A DNA stretch of 30,000 bases from Chromera velia (taxonomy: Eukaryota > Sar > Chromeraceae), in contig JAHBMJ010000154.1 in assembly GCA_018398765.1 (NCBI GenBank), positions 1 through 30,000 on the forward strand, in the 5' to 3' direction. Below the pieces are notes generated by a model. That model saw only the letters and a program-made list of their open reading frames with translations. It made no database searches and was not told the origin of the DNA. The translations under genes were made by a program, and so were the position numbers. Below, one piece after another: positions 1 through 10,115 of this stretch (position 1 is its first letter; every line of letters begins with the position of its first letter).

Positions 1-63
1 TCTCTGCCTTCCTGCTGAACGAGAACCCCACCCCATTTCGCCCCTGTAATGCACTTCCTGCAG

Positions 64-229
64 GCGGGCCCGCGAGGAGCAACCGCTGCCTTTCATGGCA
101 TTCCGTCTCCCCGTGGATACGGGTTTCCTGCAGGAACGCAACGTCCACACTCGCCCTGTGGAACTCCTCCGCGATGTGGGCTGTCCTCCTTGGGGGAGCC
201 TGTGCTCCCTTTCCTCCTGTATCAAGTAA
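64..229 (+). CDS. Possible 3'-terminal exon of an unidentified gene to the left
   Basis: A TGCAG acceptor ends at 63. From there one frame runs open to a TAA at 227-229, encoding about 54 residues that look like ordinary coding sequence (it includes the string GFLQERNVHTRPVELLRDVG). In the same frame a TAA lies at 47-49, just before the acceptor, so the segment can only be coding if an intron ends here. I do not recognise a family. Two other frames are also open across this stretch, and one ends in a good GTAAGG donor around 225, so the frame choice is uncertain. The rest of the gene would lie outside the window. Confidence 0.25.
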
Positions 230-440
230 GGTGCGGCAATTTTGGGTTCCAAGGAACCAGCACTGTCTACGCCGCTTTTCTTTCTTTCCGTCTCCTTTTT
301 GCCTGTTGCTCTTTTTCCACCTTCCAACTTTCTGTTGCTGCCTTTGCCTGTGTGTCTTTGGTTGCCTACCATAGCAGCGATGCTTGTTCCCTGAGGGGGG
401 CGGCTCTTGACGCCTCAGGGCAGTTCAGATGAAAATATGC
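230..440. other. Pyrimidine-rich spacer, nothing recognised
   Basis: T- and C-rich sequence with short open frames made mainly of Phe, Leu, Ser and Cys, as expected from pyrimidine bias. No motif, repeat or RNA gene was recognised. Confidence 0.4.
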
Positions 441-560
441 ATAAGGTTGTTCAATCCCGACAAAACTACAATTCTTATAAGTACCGAAATCTGATATCGA
501 TGCCCTGGTACCAATATGGTACCAACTTTTCTTGGTACTTTCAGTACCAAATCGTTACTA
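441..560 (+). mobile_element. Remnant related to the hAT-like MITE at 28.5 kb
   Basis: The sequence GTTGTTCAATCCCG, then about 25 bases on AAGTACCGAAATCTGATATC, follows the same order as the inward reading of the right end of the 28520-29008 element (GTTGTTAAGTCCCG, then AAGTACCGAAATCCGATACC). Several GGTACC/GGTACTTTC words follow, another hallmark of that element. No second end or target duplication is visible, so this is a truncated, diverged copy. The relation is read by eye. Confidence 0.4.
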
Positions 561-845
561 CTATAGACGACCTTGACAGAGCTGCTAAATGGCATGTGAG
601 AGCATTAAAGAGCGTCTATATACTAAAAATTGTGTATGATGGATCATACCGTGGATGTAAGGTAGACTGACAGTGCAGACTAGTAGGGTGAGAAGTAATT
701 AAAAGTCTAGTCGCCTAGGCTCCCCACACATAAAAAAATAAAAATGTTAATTACTCAAAATCACTTTTACTTTTTATTTATTTATTTATTTGAAGTAGGA
801 TCTAGGCTCTGCACTAGATAAAAAATAATAAAAAAAGAAAAAAGA

Positions 846-1030
846 GATTAGAAAAACTTTTTTTTTATGGATTTTTTTTTTATTTATCATGACACTCAAT
901 ACAGGCAAACAACTGTTGTTTATGTGTTACAATTATGTTGCAAGAGTGCTGCACGGGGTGTTTCATTAAAAAAAATATACTTTTTAGTTGACAAACAAAA
1001 AAAAGATAAAAGATTAGAAACTTTCTTTTT
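846..1030 (-). mobile_element. Short repeat with 11-bp internal period, copy 1
   Basis: Units TTGTTTATGTG (916-926), TTACAATTATG (927-937) and TTGCAAGAGTG (938-948) run head to tail at exactly 11 bp, followed by a 12-bp unit (949-960). The 15 bases 906-920 recur at 25381-25395 in copy 3. T-rich runs on the left read as an A-rich 3' tail on the minus strand. Imperfect direct repeats flank it: AGATTAGAAA near 847 and again near 1011. This looks like a small A-tailed retroposon; no coding capacity. Confidence 0.5.
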
Positions 1031-1122
1031 TTTCTTTTTTTTTTTTATTCATCGAGTGCAGAGCTTAGAGCAGGATGTTGGCCAGCCTCTCTATCAGGAT
1101 TTTCTCCGTGCATTCAACCCTA

Positions 1123-1127
1123 CATGT
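1123..1127. repeat. Candidate target-site duplication, left copy
   Basis: CATGT directly abuts the left LTR. The same five bases occur at 6844-6848 at the outer end of the right LTR. Five bp is the usual duplication size for Ty1/copia integration. The right copy overlaps the last two bases (CA) shared by both LTRs, so the exact LTR edge is ambiguous by 2-3 bases. Confidence 0.6.
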
Positions 1128-1398
1128 AGTAACGACTTAGCAGTACTTAGCATAGTCGGGCTCCTAAGGCATACTCATCCTAGTACTCATCCAGAGTTCA
1201 CACCTTACAGAAGTTAATACTGTTCACAACAACATGAAGAGACTTTCTCTTGCTTATGTCTTTGTTCTGTTCGGTCTATCTGTATCTGTATTCTCATCTG
1301 TATCAATATAATTAATAATACAGATCTTAGGATCGACCGGTATACATCACTTGACCTAGTGACTGTCTTGCACCTTGCATACTGCCAGTTACAACTCA
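1128..1398 (-). repeat. 3' LTR of the copia element
   Basis: This 271-bp segment matches 6581-6845 from end to end. It carries a 12-bp insertion near 1178 and lacks 6 bp near 1144 relative to the other LTR. In element orientation it begins TGAGTTG directly after a purine tract. Confidence 0.95.
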
Positions 1399-1405
1399 CC
1401 CCCTC
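1399..1405 (-). other. Polypurine tract of the copia element
   Basis: On the minus strand GAGGGGG immediately precedes the TG that starts the 3' LTR. This is the expected position and composition of the plus-strand primer site of an LTR retrotransposon. Confidence 0.7.
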
Positions 1406-1508
1406 AAGGCAGGCACTCTTATGCTTAAGTGTAAATCGATTCCCTGAAAACAACAAGCTTGGTAAGACAAATGACCTTGGCCTGAACTCGACGGCATCTC
1501 TGAAAGCA

Positions 1509-2120
1509 TCAATCCAGAATATATTGCATTCCCGTGTCTCTCTCTGCCACCCCTGATCGAATCTGATTGTACAATGGATCGCAATCGATCAAAAATTCAA
1601 TAGGCATGTCTTTTTGAAGCGTTTGGGCAAAAGAAATCAGACGGGGCACTCGTTTTAGGCACTCTTGCCACCCAACCAACTCTGATGCGGTCGAGCTGCT
1701 CAGCTTGACTGTCGACCCCATAGACCTCCAAGCAAACAAATTGAAAAGCTCATCTCCTGGCTTCCACACCAAATCAACGTATGCATGTCTGCCATTATAC
1801 CTGTCTTTCTTATATGACAAATCAACAAAGAAGACAAGTTTCAGAAGAGTGGAGTGAGAGAGGCGATGGAAGAACAGACCTTCAGGATTCTTCTTTATTT
1901 TATATAGAATTCTGATCGTAATCACAAGGTGTCTTTTCGTAGGCTTCTTATTACCGTACCTCGCTAAAGCATCATACCAGACCCGACGGAAGACTCCAAT
2001 GACGCATCCCCCAACCCAGGTACCTAATGACACTGCTGTAGACTTTCTCAAGCGATGGGTCTGCCTCCTCTCCTTCTTGAATTTCAAGCTCTTTCTCTTT
2101 GTAAGACGAAGTCGCTCCAA
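1509..2120 (-). pseudogene. copia RNase H region
   Basis: The frame encodes the RNase H domain that follows RT in copia polyproteins. Family landmarks are the acidic FVDLSYKKDR segment, then WRSMGSTVKLSSSTASELVGW (the usual W-S-x-K-Q-x-T-V-A-L-S-S-x-E-A-E stretch) and a later IDCDPLYNQ. It is in a different frame from the RT segment upstream and the two overlap, so at least one frameshift separates them. RNase H would degrade the RNA of the RNA-DNA hybrid during reverse transcription in the virus-like particle. The LSSSTASE segment has already drifted from consensus. Confidence 0.85.
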
Positions 2121-2418
2121 CGCCTGTCCGATGTATTTTGAATTCTTGAAACAGCTTTTCAGTATCCACCCCCTCTAAATACGAGGACATCGACACCCTG
2201 CACTGCCCCCTGTCTTCCTCAAAATCCATCCTTGTGTACTTAAATCGGTAGGCACCCATGTCAAGTCTAGACAGCTTCCCGAATTGCCTAGCGAATTGCA
2301 TCTCCCCCCGAAGATGCTTTACCAGTCCATCTACCTGCCCAAAAGCAATCAAACCGAAAACGTCATCAATCCAATTGATTAGAACGTTCTTCTCTCTGAT
2401 TCTCTCTGTCAATCGCAA
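1972..2418 (-). pseudogene. copia reverse transcriptase, palm and C-terminal part
   Basis: Near its N-terminus the frame holds WIDDVFGL, the copia form of the YVDD catalytic motif (the two Asp codons fall at about 2362-2367). QFGKLSRLDMGAYRF then matches the connection region around the usual F-x-M-x-D-L-G, and VYSSVIRYLGWGMRH matches the Y-R-S-L-V-G-x-L-x-Y-L segment. It continues the RT of the preceding frame after a frameshift near 2400. Confidence 0.85.
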
Positions 2419-2896
2419 TCCCTAACTCGACCCTCTTGTACCCCACTTTCTTAATCGCCCCGACCCACTTGTTGTCGAAAAGTTTGGACGATACTGGCAT
2501 GCCGTACAGTCCTCGCACCACTTCTCTTACCTGCCCTGGCTGCAGGTTGTGTGCGTATGCTACTATTCTCTCCCACTTCTCTGCAGGCATGTCTGGGTAG
2601 GGACAGATATCAGGAATCGGTGGCATCCACTCGGGCATGCAGGCATACACCCTCTCTCTGTTTATGTCGTCTGATTGAAGAAAAGTACCTTTCACATCAC
2701 TAACAAACATCTGAAGGCACAAAGCAAGGGCCCAGATGATACACAGAAAAATAAGGCTGGGAACAGGTGTGCCAGTGTAGGTATCAAGCTTGCACTTGTC
2801 AAAATACCCTTTTCCGAACGCCCTTGCCTTTGCCTGCCTCTCCTTCTCTAGTTTCTCTTTCGTTTTTCCATCTTCCTTTGCTCTTTTTCCTTCCAA
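2366..2896 (-). pseudogene. copia reverse transcriptase, fingers and palm part
   Basis: The segment DVKGTFLQSDDINRERVYAC (about 2640-2698) matches the copia RT motif D-V-x-x-A-F-L-x-G with the Y-M-x-x-P continuation. It carries the first catalytic Asp. Further on, VREVVRGLYGMPVSSKLF matches the V-x-x-L-x-x-x-L-Y-G-L-K-Q-x-x-R region. The upstream part overlaps the preceding frame near 2850-2896, so another frameshift lies there. Confidence 0.88.
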
Positions 2897-3669
2897 GTGA
2901 ATCTTGCCCCCAGGTTGATCACTGTCAGTCTCTTTGCCTTCGCCTCTTCTTTTTTCACTTCCTTGAAGTTCCTAAATACCTCTTGCCTACAGATATTCAG
3001 GAGCCACTCATCTCTGAGAGCGGTGTCAAACTTTCCCGCTTTTACGTCCTCAGGATCTGCAGGGAGCTGGGTTGATCCCTTTTTGAACTCAAGCACTCTA
3101 AGTGCCTGAAACCCCTGAGACCTGACTGACCCCCCACCCGACCTTTCTCCACTCTCTCCATTCTCTCCTCCCACAACCTGCTTGTCTTGATTTCGGAGGA
3201 GATCAGATCTAAACAGAGAGTCATCTGGTGGGATTCCATCGGATGGGGCCTCATCTGCGGCTGGCTGCACCCCTTCATTCTCATTTCCATTCTCATCCCC
3301 TTGCACCTGACCTAGGAGGGCGATACCGATGGGAAGGGCGTCATGGGAAACCTGTGTTTCGATCGCAGGCAGGAGACGCCCTAAGGCTTCTATAAAATTG
3401 AAATACCTGAGCACCTGCTGCTTTGAAATGGGTTGCGGTGCTATACCCTCTGGTCTCCACTTTCCACTTCCATCTCCGACTGGCTGTAGCCACGCAGCAG
3501 GAATGGACTTGCGATACGCCTTCCCGGTCTGCATCATCGTATGCCTCCGTCCGTTTGCCTCCACAAGAAGACCCGTGTACCTATGCTGGCTCCCGTCCTG
3601 AGTGTTAGGTTCACCTCCCCCAGGCCCCACGTCGTCTGCACCCCCTGCGCCTTCTGCTTCCCCAACCAC
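2848..3669 (-). pseudogene. copia linker between integrase and RT, start of RT
   Basis: The first two thirds are low-complexity Gly, Glu, Asp and Pro sequence typical of the variable linker between integrase and RT. The end, around LPADPEDVKAGKFDTALRDEW, resembles the A-x-x-x-x-x-W-x-x-A-M-x-x-E lead-in to copia RT. It keeps the frame of the integrase region upstream. Confidence 0.6.
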
Positions 3670-3834
3670 GCTTTCCTACACCTCTTCTCCCACACCTACT
3701 CCCTCACCTGCCTCAACATACACCTCCTGGTTTAGAACCTGCTGAACGGGGAGCACTGCTGCTACAGGAGAAGAGACAGGAAACACAAAGGACTGCGCTC
3801 CCATGACTGCGGCAAGACGGACACCCAGACTGTC

Positions 3835-4290
3835 TCAGACTGTTGGACCTACACACAGTGTTGGTGCTGCTCTGCTTGGAAGGGAAGAGATCTTTCTCAC
3901 CATCTTCCACCCCTCAATCGCTCTATCATGGAGAGGGGAGATGAGAAACGGGTGGGTAAAAAGGGACTGCAGACGCTGCTTCTCCTCATTCCAGTATATA
4001 ACGGTGGCTACACGATTGGACCACTGGTACAAGAACATACAGAGCTTCCCTGCAAGGGAAAGATTCTTCCTCCCATGGCAGAGAACCACCCAATCCCCCA
4101 AGACAAACTTTCTGTCTGGTTTCTTGTGGGTGCGGCGCTCTTCTGGGCTCTTTCGGTCTTCAGGACTGACGATCTTGTTCCCCTCAATAGCGACTGCTCG
4201 GCTGACTTCGTGTGCGAATTTATGTGGTATCTTCATCCTCCATCTCCCTCCCTCAGTCAGGACCAGGCAACGGTCTAGCACCACCCACAC
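3835..4290 (-). pseudogene. copia integrase, C-terminal half
   Basis: This continues the integrase frame directly after an in-frame stop at about 4291-4293. Early residues (PHKFAHEVSRAVAIEGNK) fit the L-P-x-x-F-W-x-E-A-V-x-x-A-x-x-L-x-N region after the catalytic Glu. FVLGDWVVLCHGRK is a likely C-terminal strand motif. It is one coding unit with 4291-5142, split by a nonsense codon. Confidence 0.7.
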
Positions 4291-5142
4291 TTAGTTTCGG
4301 TGGGTGCGGATGGGTCGCTCAACAAACCCGAGGATTGGCTTGTCAATGATACCTGTTGGGGCCCGCTTCAACAGAATAGGTGGGGCGAATGAATTGTACA
4401 GAGCCACAAATTTCTTCCTCCGTAGTTCAAGAGTTCCATCTGTCAGGGTTTTCTTCGACACGACTCCATAGTACTCGATGAACTCAAGCAGGGAATCTGC
4501 AGCTTCGCGACACCCATGCATCGGAGAGTCGAACTTCTCTTTCGTATGTAGGTCGACAAAGAGGTTACCGAGGGGGAAACCGGTTTCCTCCTCCTCTTCA
4601 TCTCCAGGATACCAGGTGTCCAAAAAGATCTCGTCCCCGAATTTTTTCACCTGACACCTCCTGCTTTTTTCTTTCGACGCTGCCCGTAGCAACCGAAAAA
4701 CTACTTGCTTCTGCTGGCAGGTACGACACGTGGCCGTAACCTCCGCTGTCATAGCCTGCATGACCTGCAGACCTGCATCGGTAAGGGTGAGGCGCCATAC
4801 CTCAGCACCCGAATGGATTCCCAACCACTTAATGACATGCCACACCCTCGCTTCTTCAATCTCATCGATTCTACGCACCTCGCTCTGGATATACAGAGCC
4901 TCTTTCTTAAAACCCCATCGATCACTGTCAAACAATAGGCTTGCCATCCCAACTGGGAGACGGAAGGACGGAATGCAAGATTCTGAACAGCAGCTGCCGT
5001 TTGGGGCATCGATTCGCATATGGCGGCGCTTGCTGCGCACATCAATCACCTCAAAATACGATGCCGTCTCGTTGGTGCGGTCGATATATGACACTCTGTC
5101 AAACATGATCAGGGTAGGCACATCGTCATCGGTGAGATACAC
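4291..5142 (-). pseudogene. copia integrase: zinc-binding domain and DDE core
   Basis: Counting from the first Met, H102, H110, C139 and C142 make a HHCC zinc-binding motif with normal spacing. The retroviral-type core follows: D175 in FLDTWYP, D235 in LTDGT, and E275 in GFVERPIRTH, which corresponds to the N-G-V-A-E-R-x-N-R-T block. Spacing is about 59 residues between the Asp residues and 39 before the Glu. An integrase of this type inserts the cDNA into host DNA. The frame ends at a stop soon after E275, so the protein is truncated. Confidence 0.9.
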
Positions 5143-5147
5143 GTACT

Positions 5148-5410
5148 AAATGTTGAATGTGGCGATGTTCTTATTCTGTATCCGAATAGTCCCAAGGCCA
5201 TTCACCTGAATCATCACATGCTCAGACGTGGCCTCATCATCTCGATCGCGCTTAGCCACCCCGATCTGCGCAGAGAACGGAACCTCTCTCATGAGAACTC
5301 CCGCTTTCATCATTCTGCTACGATTAATTAGCGAGGTGTCGCTCAGTGCCCGTGTCTACCAGTGCTCTTCCACACTCATGGCGGCATTTTGAATACTGTA
5401 TAGACACGCA
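5148..5410 (-). pseudogene. copia protease, broken
   Basis: ALVDTGTE (DTG codons at 5348-5356) is the retropepsin active-site motif, in the same frame as the gag zinc knuckle. The frame stops at TAA 5324-5326. A sequence consistent with the rest of the protease continues in another frame and meets a stop just before the integrase frame opens near 5145. The domain would cleave the Gag-Pol polyprotein; this copy cannot. Confidence 0.75.
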
Positions 5411-6519
5411 GTGGGCAGACTAGTGGGCAGATCCAAAATCGAACTGTGTATGTGGGCCAAATTGAATCTTACCCAACACGCCGATCATCCCTGCTGGATC
5501 TCCATATAAGTGGTTGGCTTGCAGCCCTTGCTTCCCGGACTTCTTTTTCTTTCTACATTCTTTGCATCTGCAGGTTGCCTTCCAGTGCCTCACTTTCCCA
5601 CAGCAACTGCAACTATTTCCCTCCTTCAGGGAATCACAGGTACTCGGATCGCAACCGGGCCGGTCACAACGCCAACACTTTTTACCCCCGCCGGACGTAA
5701 ACGGCTTTTGTTGGCGGGGGGGAGGCGGCTTCTTCTAGGAACTGTTATTCTTTCTGTACGTTGGGGTCTTTCCGGGGAATCCCTCCCCCACCAACGTATG
5801 CTGCCAGCTCTTCCTTTACTACAGAGCGGATATCTGAGAATCAATGACATATCTCCTACCTGGGGAAGTTTCTTGATGCCTCTACGCCTTAGGGCCGACT
5901 CATCCCCCTTTGAGGTCTTGCACATTTCGACGAGTTTCTGTATGAGGACATCTGGGTCCTTCAGCTGTACTGAGGTGAGTAATACTGTCTAAACAGCTTG
6001 TACAGTGTCGGAGAGGGATTCCAGCACGGGCTCTGCTCTCTTTTTCATCGGAACATCGGCTTGCAGGTTGGTCGTTCTTTGGACGAGATTGTTGTAATCG
6101 TTTACTACCTTGGTTCCCCCTTTTCGCTGCCTTGCAGCAAATTCCACTCACTCCCTCTCGACTTGGTCTTTCTGTTTTTCATCACAATCCTCCCCTGCTT
6201 TCTTTGCCTCGTCTTGCAATGCTTTCCTATATTTTACGTAATCCACCTGTCTGAGAGAGTTAGTCTTATCGTATTCCCCTGCCTTTCTTTTCTGGAAGAC
6301 TGTGTTAACCACGACCCTTACTTGGGGATGTTAACATAGTGACCGATACAGTTGGTCACACACCCATCGGTCGAGCTTTTCCCCATCCAAGTCAACCTTT
6401 CTATCCAGGATAGAGAGGAATGCGTCCAACCACAGGGAAAACACACCGACTTCATTTTTTCCTTTCTCAGGCTTGTCTACGAGAAGAGGAAAAACCAGTT
6501 TTCCGTCAGTCGCACTCAT
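5411..6519 (-). pseudogene. copia gag region with CCHC zinc knuckle
   Basis: A retroviral zinc knuckle C-x2-C-x4-H-x4-C (CSCCGKVRHWKATC) lies at 5570-5611. It is preceded by a second Cys-rich stretch (CWRCDRPGCDPSTC, starting near 5677) and followed by a basic run KECRKKKK. These bind nucleic acid in the nucleocapsid. Upstream Gag sequence is spread over different frames, including a 62-codon frame at 6331-6519 starting MSATDGK near the 5' LTR. A stop TAG (5420-5422) separates the knuckle from the protease in the same frame. Confidence 0.75.
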
Positions 6520-6565
6520 TTGTGCACAGATTGAAGGAATATAGGCGTCGTTGTTTGCGTTTGCT

Positions 6566-6580
6566 CTCGCTGGCGACTCC
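6566..6580 (-). other. Candidate primer-binding site
   Basis: On the minus strand the sequence straight after the 5' LTR reads (T)GGAGTCGCCAGCGAG. The leading TGG is expected if a tRNA 3' CCA end primes minus-strand synthesis. I cannot say which tRNA matches. Confidence 0.45.
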
Positions 6581-6845
6581 AGTAACGACTTAGCAGTTAC
6601 TGTACTTAGCGTAGTTGGGCTCCTAAGGCATACTCATCTAGAGTTCACACCTTACAGAAGTTAATACTGTTCATAACAATATGAAGAGACTTCCTCTTGC
6701 TTGTGTCTTTGTTCTGTTCGATCCATCTGTATCTGTATTCTCATCTGTATCAATACAATTAATAATACAGATCCTAGGATCGACCGGTATGCATCACTTG
6801 ACCTAGTGACTGTCTTACACCTTGCATACTGCCAGTTGCAACTCA
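6581..6845 (-). repeat. 5' LTR of the copia element
   Basis: This 265-bp segment is the partner of 1128-1398, with only transitions and two indels between them. It should carry the element promoter. The outer end meets CATGT (6844-6848), matching the bases left of the other LTR. Confidence 0.95.
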
Positions 6846-6956
6846 TGTCCTCTGCTCGGCCGGGCGATTCTCCGGAGAATCCAGAACGAGACTGAAACCG
6901 AGATCCAGAGAGATACGGAAAACAAATATGTTGCATGATAAATAAAAGTGATTCGA

Positions 6957-9456
6957 TCACGAGATTGCAGGCACGGAGGGGTCCAGGCCCAGTGCCGAGC
7001 ACAGCCAGTGGTTGTAAGGTGCGAGGGCCTTGAAGGTCTCGATGACAAACGCCAAGAAGTCCCCCCCTGTCGCCTTTGCGATGGGGGAGCTCTTCTTGTC
7101 CATTACTGCAGGCACATACACACCCGTGCATGTTCATTGCCATCTTTCAAAGGATATCTCTGAGGACCAAAGAGGATGAGAGGTTTTTTCACTAAGAAAA
7201 AAAGAAGAAGAAGAAGAAGAAAAAGAAGAAGAAGAAGAAGCAACATTTCGTAGATTTGCAGACACTTGCAGAACTTCAGCGACAGGCAGAAAGAAAAAAA
7301 ACGACTTCTTCCAGGGGTGCTGACAAAAGAAACGGGACGTCCACCAACCTGCAGAGACGTGCATGGACTTGAGCCTGAGGAGGTTAATGTCAGGGTGATC
7401 CTTCTCGAAGCCCTTCGGTGCGGTTTTGAGTCTGTCATTCTCCTTGAACGGATCACTCCCGAAGTGTTTTTTGAAGTTTGCACTCGAGATCATCTTCTTG
7501 AACCCAGCTGGGTCCTCTGCAATCTTCTTCCGCACTTTGTCGAGCAGTGCAGTGGGGGGGAAGTAAAGACCCCCCGCGATCATCAACTCGTCAGGGCCCA
7601 CCGCGAGGTAGTAGCAAGGGACGTTGGATTTCTTGTCCCCCTCGTAGTTGACCGCCATGGAGAAGGAGGTCTTGTAGGGCGTCTTGTCGTTGCTGAAGCG
7701 GAGGTCTCGGGACCTGTGGAGTCAGTCGGGGGCCGGCAGGGGGAGGGCGAGGTTAATTGTGCATTATGCATGGGACATGATGCAGAGAAAGAAGGACAAA
7801 GACGGTGCGGGGGGGGGGGAAGGGGGAGGAACGGGAGGAGCCAACTGGCATGATTGCCCAAAAGCAGGAAGAGGACCACTGAATGAACATTGATTGTAGC
7901 GGTGCGTGTTTTGCTCCATCACAAGATTTGGAGACGCAGACACAGACTCGCTCACCCACGGAGCTTCACCTGCACGTCCAACTCTCACAAGAGCCTGCTA
8001 CCCTCTCAGCAACCCAGCCAGCCAGCCAGAGGGTGTTTTCATTCGCTTTCATTTCTTCGCTTCTTTCCCCCCTTTCCACTTCCCTTTTCTTATATTAATA
8101 CAGACCAGTAGAGGCAATTTTGAAAGAGAGTCAAAAGGTACGAGAGACAGTTAGAGGCGACGGAGATAAGAGACCATGCATCAATTCGACCAAGTTGCTC
8201 CATCTGCTCGGTGCTTCTTCGAGGAAAAGCCAGACAGACTATGTGACTTCTCACAAAAAGACGGACAAAGTCTGTGACTGAACGTAAGACCGCACAGGCG
8301 TCAATCAGCAAGATAGATGCACACACGCACACACGCACACACAAGAATAGATGGATGGATGGATAGATGGATGGATGGACGGATAGGCAGGCAGGCAGGC
8401 AGGCAGGCAGGTAGGTAGGTAGGTAGGAGGAAACTGATCGACAGACAAGGAGGGCGGGGGGGGGGCACTACATGTTCTTTTTCTCTTTCCTTTCCTTTCC
8501 TTTCCTTTCCTTCTCTTGCCCTATGAGTCAGACGGAAACAGAGTGTATGCGCGCGCGCCCGTGTGTGTGTGTGTGTGCGTGTGTGTGAAAAAAACGTACA
8601 AGGAAAGAAAGTGCGATAGAAGGAGAGAAACTTCCTCAGTTGTCTCAACAATCAACGCACTCAAACAAGTCTGAATTCGCTCACTCACATTTTGAAGATG
8701 GCTTTGCCTGCCGGGTAATTCTTCAGGGCCTTTTCGGTCTTTGAGAGCTCTCCCAGCAGACTGATGACGAACGCCTGCCAGTCGAGCTTTGCCGCATCGT
8801 AAATCTTCTTGTTTGCTTTCACCCTGAAGTGGCCACGCAAGAGGACAGACAAGAGAAGGGTGCGTGACAGGAAGATCGGCAGATCCAGAGAACTTTGGGG
8901 GGAAAAAAGAGGGGGGCGAGAAAAGAGAGGAAAAGGAGACAGAACGCAAAGATGACGTCACCCTTTCGATCAAAGTGCTACCGAGAGAGCAGAATTTTAG
9001 GGATCGACTTTTTGAAAAAGAGAGGAGAAAGAAAGCCAGTGAGAAGTTCAATCTGGACACGCTACATTCAGTCATGGAAGTCTGAATCTGTTTGTGTCCG
9101 TTATGAGATTCGTGCACTTTTCTGTTCCTGTATTCGTGGCAGGCCTTTTAAGCGGCTAGGATGTACGAACGTCTCTCTGACTCTGATTCTGAACGAAGCA
9201 CGCGCGTGAGTTCTCTCTCAGTGTCTGCTGGTGTGCCTGTGTGAACTGACCACTCGCTGTCGTTGTTCTTCTTGAGGGACTCCAAAAACCCCAGCGTCTC
9301 CCTCTTCAGACGGCGACAGGCAGACGAGGAGGCAGCTGCAGCTGCAGGGGCTGCCGGGCTGTTGCTCTTCTTTTTGTCGGGTGCTGCAGGAGAAGTTTTG
9401 GCCTTCTTGCTCTCCTTGGCCGGGGCACTGGGGGACTTTCGATTCGCCGACGGCAT
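6957..9456 (-). CDS. DUF2461 family protein, four exons
   Basis: Exons on the minus strand: 9456-9251, 8823-8689, 7713-7349, 7105-6957. All introns are GT-AG, the phases join, and the 855 bases give 284 residues. The DUF2461 (TIGR02453) pattern is clear: ETLGFLESLKKNNDSEW joins across intron 1 to VKANKKIYD (family N-N-x-x-W-F-x-x-N-x-x-x-Y). SRDLRFSNDKTPYK spans the exon 2/3 junction, followed by YYLAVGPDELMIAGGLYFPP and LKTAPKGFEKDHP. The last exon gives FLAFVIETFKALAPYNHWL, the usual C-terminal helix. The biochemical function of the family is unknown. The first 50 residues are an added Lys/Ala/Ser/Pro-rich tail, perhaps a nuclear or nucleolar signal; the start is the Met opening that tail. 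The gene is divergent from the aminotransferase gene. Confidence 0.87.
7189..7242. repeat. (GAA)n microsatellite in intron 3 of the DUF2461 gene
   Basis: AAAAAAAG followed by GAA repeats with two A-rich interruptions. On the transcribed strand it reads as (TTC)n, a long pyrimidine tract upstream of the exon 4 acceptor at 7106. Confidence 0.9.
8321..8588. repeat. Compound microsatellite cluster in intron 2 of the DUF2461 gene
   Basis: Successive arrays of CACACG type, GATG/GATA (8348-8390), GGCA (8388-8411), GGTA (8410-8427), a G run near 8456-8467, CTTTC/TTTCC (8483-8513) and GT (8560-8588). Small antisense open frames here are by-products of the repeats. Confidence 0.9.
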
Positions 9457-10115
9457 GGGGCCCGAAACGTGAGAGGGACTTCAGTCAAGATGAATCTGCA
9501 GAGTGAAGCTTACGTATCCGGCAGGACGGGTAGACCCAGAGTCAGAGAGTTGCAGCCCAATGGAAACAGACCAGAAGAACTGGAGAGTTTCACTGGAGGA
9601 GACGGGAGGATACACCTGCAGGCGCCTGTGGTACTGGACCCGCAGCAGCACTGCAATGAGCAGACTCTGAGCGGGAAATTTGTACGATCACGCACGTTGC
9701 TTACAGAACACGGACAGTCGGGCCAGCTCAGCCGATCAATCCAGAAGTTGCAGAGAGTGGGCTTCAAGAGAAATGTCCTTCTCAAGACTCAGGTCACTGA
9801 TGCAATCTGATGCATGGTCACTGCGGGGCCGCCGTCTGGCCCGCGGGCGCGGCCTGACAAGTGAGCCGTCTCCCCCGTCTCTCTGACACAAGTCCTGTAT
9901 ATAACATTAGCGATGGAGCTTTGACACGCGATTTCCGCCGGTGTGTGGCAGGTAGAAAGGTGGGAGCTCGACAGCTTTCGTTGAATCTACGAAAGCTCGC
10001 GGTGTTGAATCCGAGAAAGTGGTGTCTTGTTTGACAAGCCCGAGCCAGTGCACGGTGTTGCTTGTGTTTTTTTTTGGTAGCCGTCTCTGCCTGTCTGCCA
10101 GACAATTTGGCTGAA
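9457..10115. promoter_or_regulatory. Divergent intergenic region between DUF2461 and AADAT genes
   Basis: This 659-bp spacer separates two head-to-head start codons, so both promoters should lie here. One TATA-like string (GTATATAACATT, about 9897-9908) sits some 210 bp before the AADAT start. A GC-rich patch is at 9830-9860. No other motif was recognised, and transcription starts are not visible. Confidence 0.4.

Larger units (their letters stand above)
1128..6845 (-). mobile_element. Ty1/copia LTR retrotransposon, structurally complete, coding-dead
   Basis: A 5.7-kb element on the minus strand with LTRs at 6581-6845 (5') and 1128-1398 (3'), a candidate primer-binding site, a purine tract and a 5-bp flanking duplication. 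The internal order is gag zinc knuckle, protease, integrase, reverse transcriptase, RNase H; integrase before RT defines the copia type. The reading frame is broken by several in-frame stops and at least three frame changes, so no functional polyprotein is made from this copy. It lies only about 110 bp beyond the stop codon of the DUF2461 gene, so it may affect that gene's 3' end. The LTRs differ by about 14 substitutions in roughly 259 aligned bases plus two indels, so the insertion is not recent. Confidence 0.95.

Noticed and set aside
49..432. 127-codon plus-strand frame at the left edge
   Set aside because: It runs into pyrimidine-rich sequence giving Phe/Ser/Cys strings; the frame ending at 229 looks more protein-like.
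7266..7853. 195-codon plus-strand frame
   Set aside because: Antisense to exon 3 of the DUF2461 gene, whose minus-strand product matches a known family.
8346..8428. Regular short repeats considered as a CRISPR-like array
   Set aside because: They are simple tetranucleotide microsatellites without spacers, in a eukaryotic intron.
10062..10115. Upstream in-frame ATG extending AADAT by 18 residues
   Set aside because: It adds a short hydrophobic stretch ahead of a convincing presequence; 10116 is the better start, though 10062 is not excluded.
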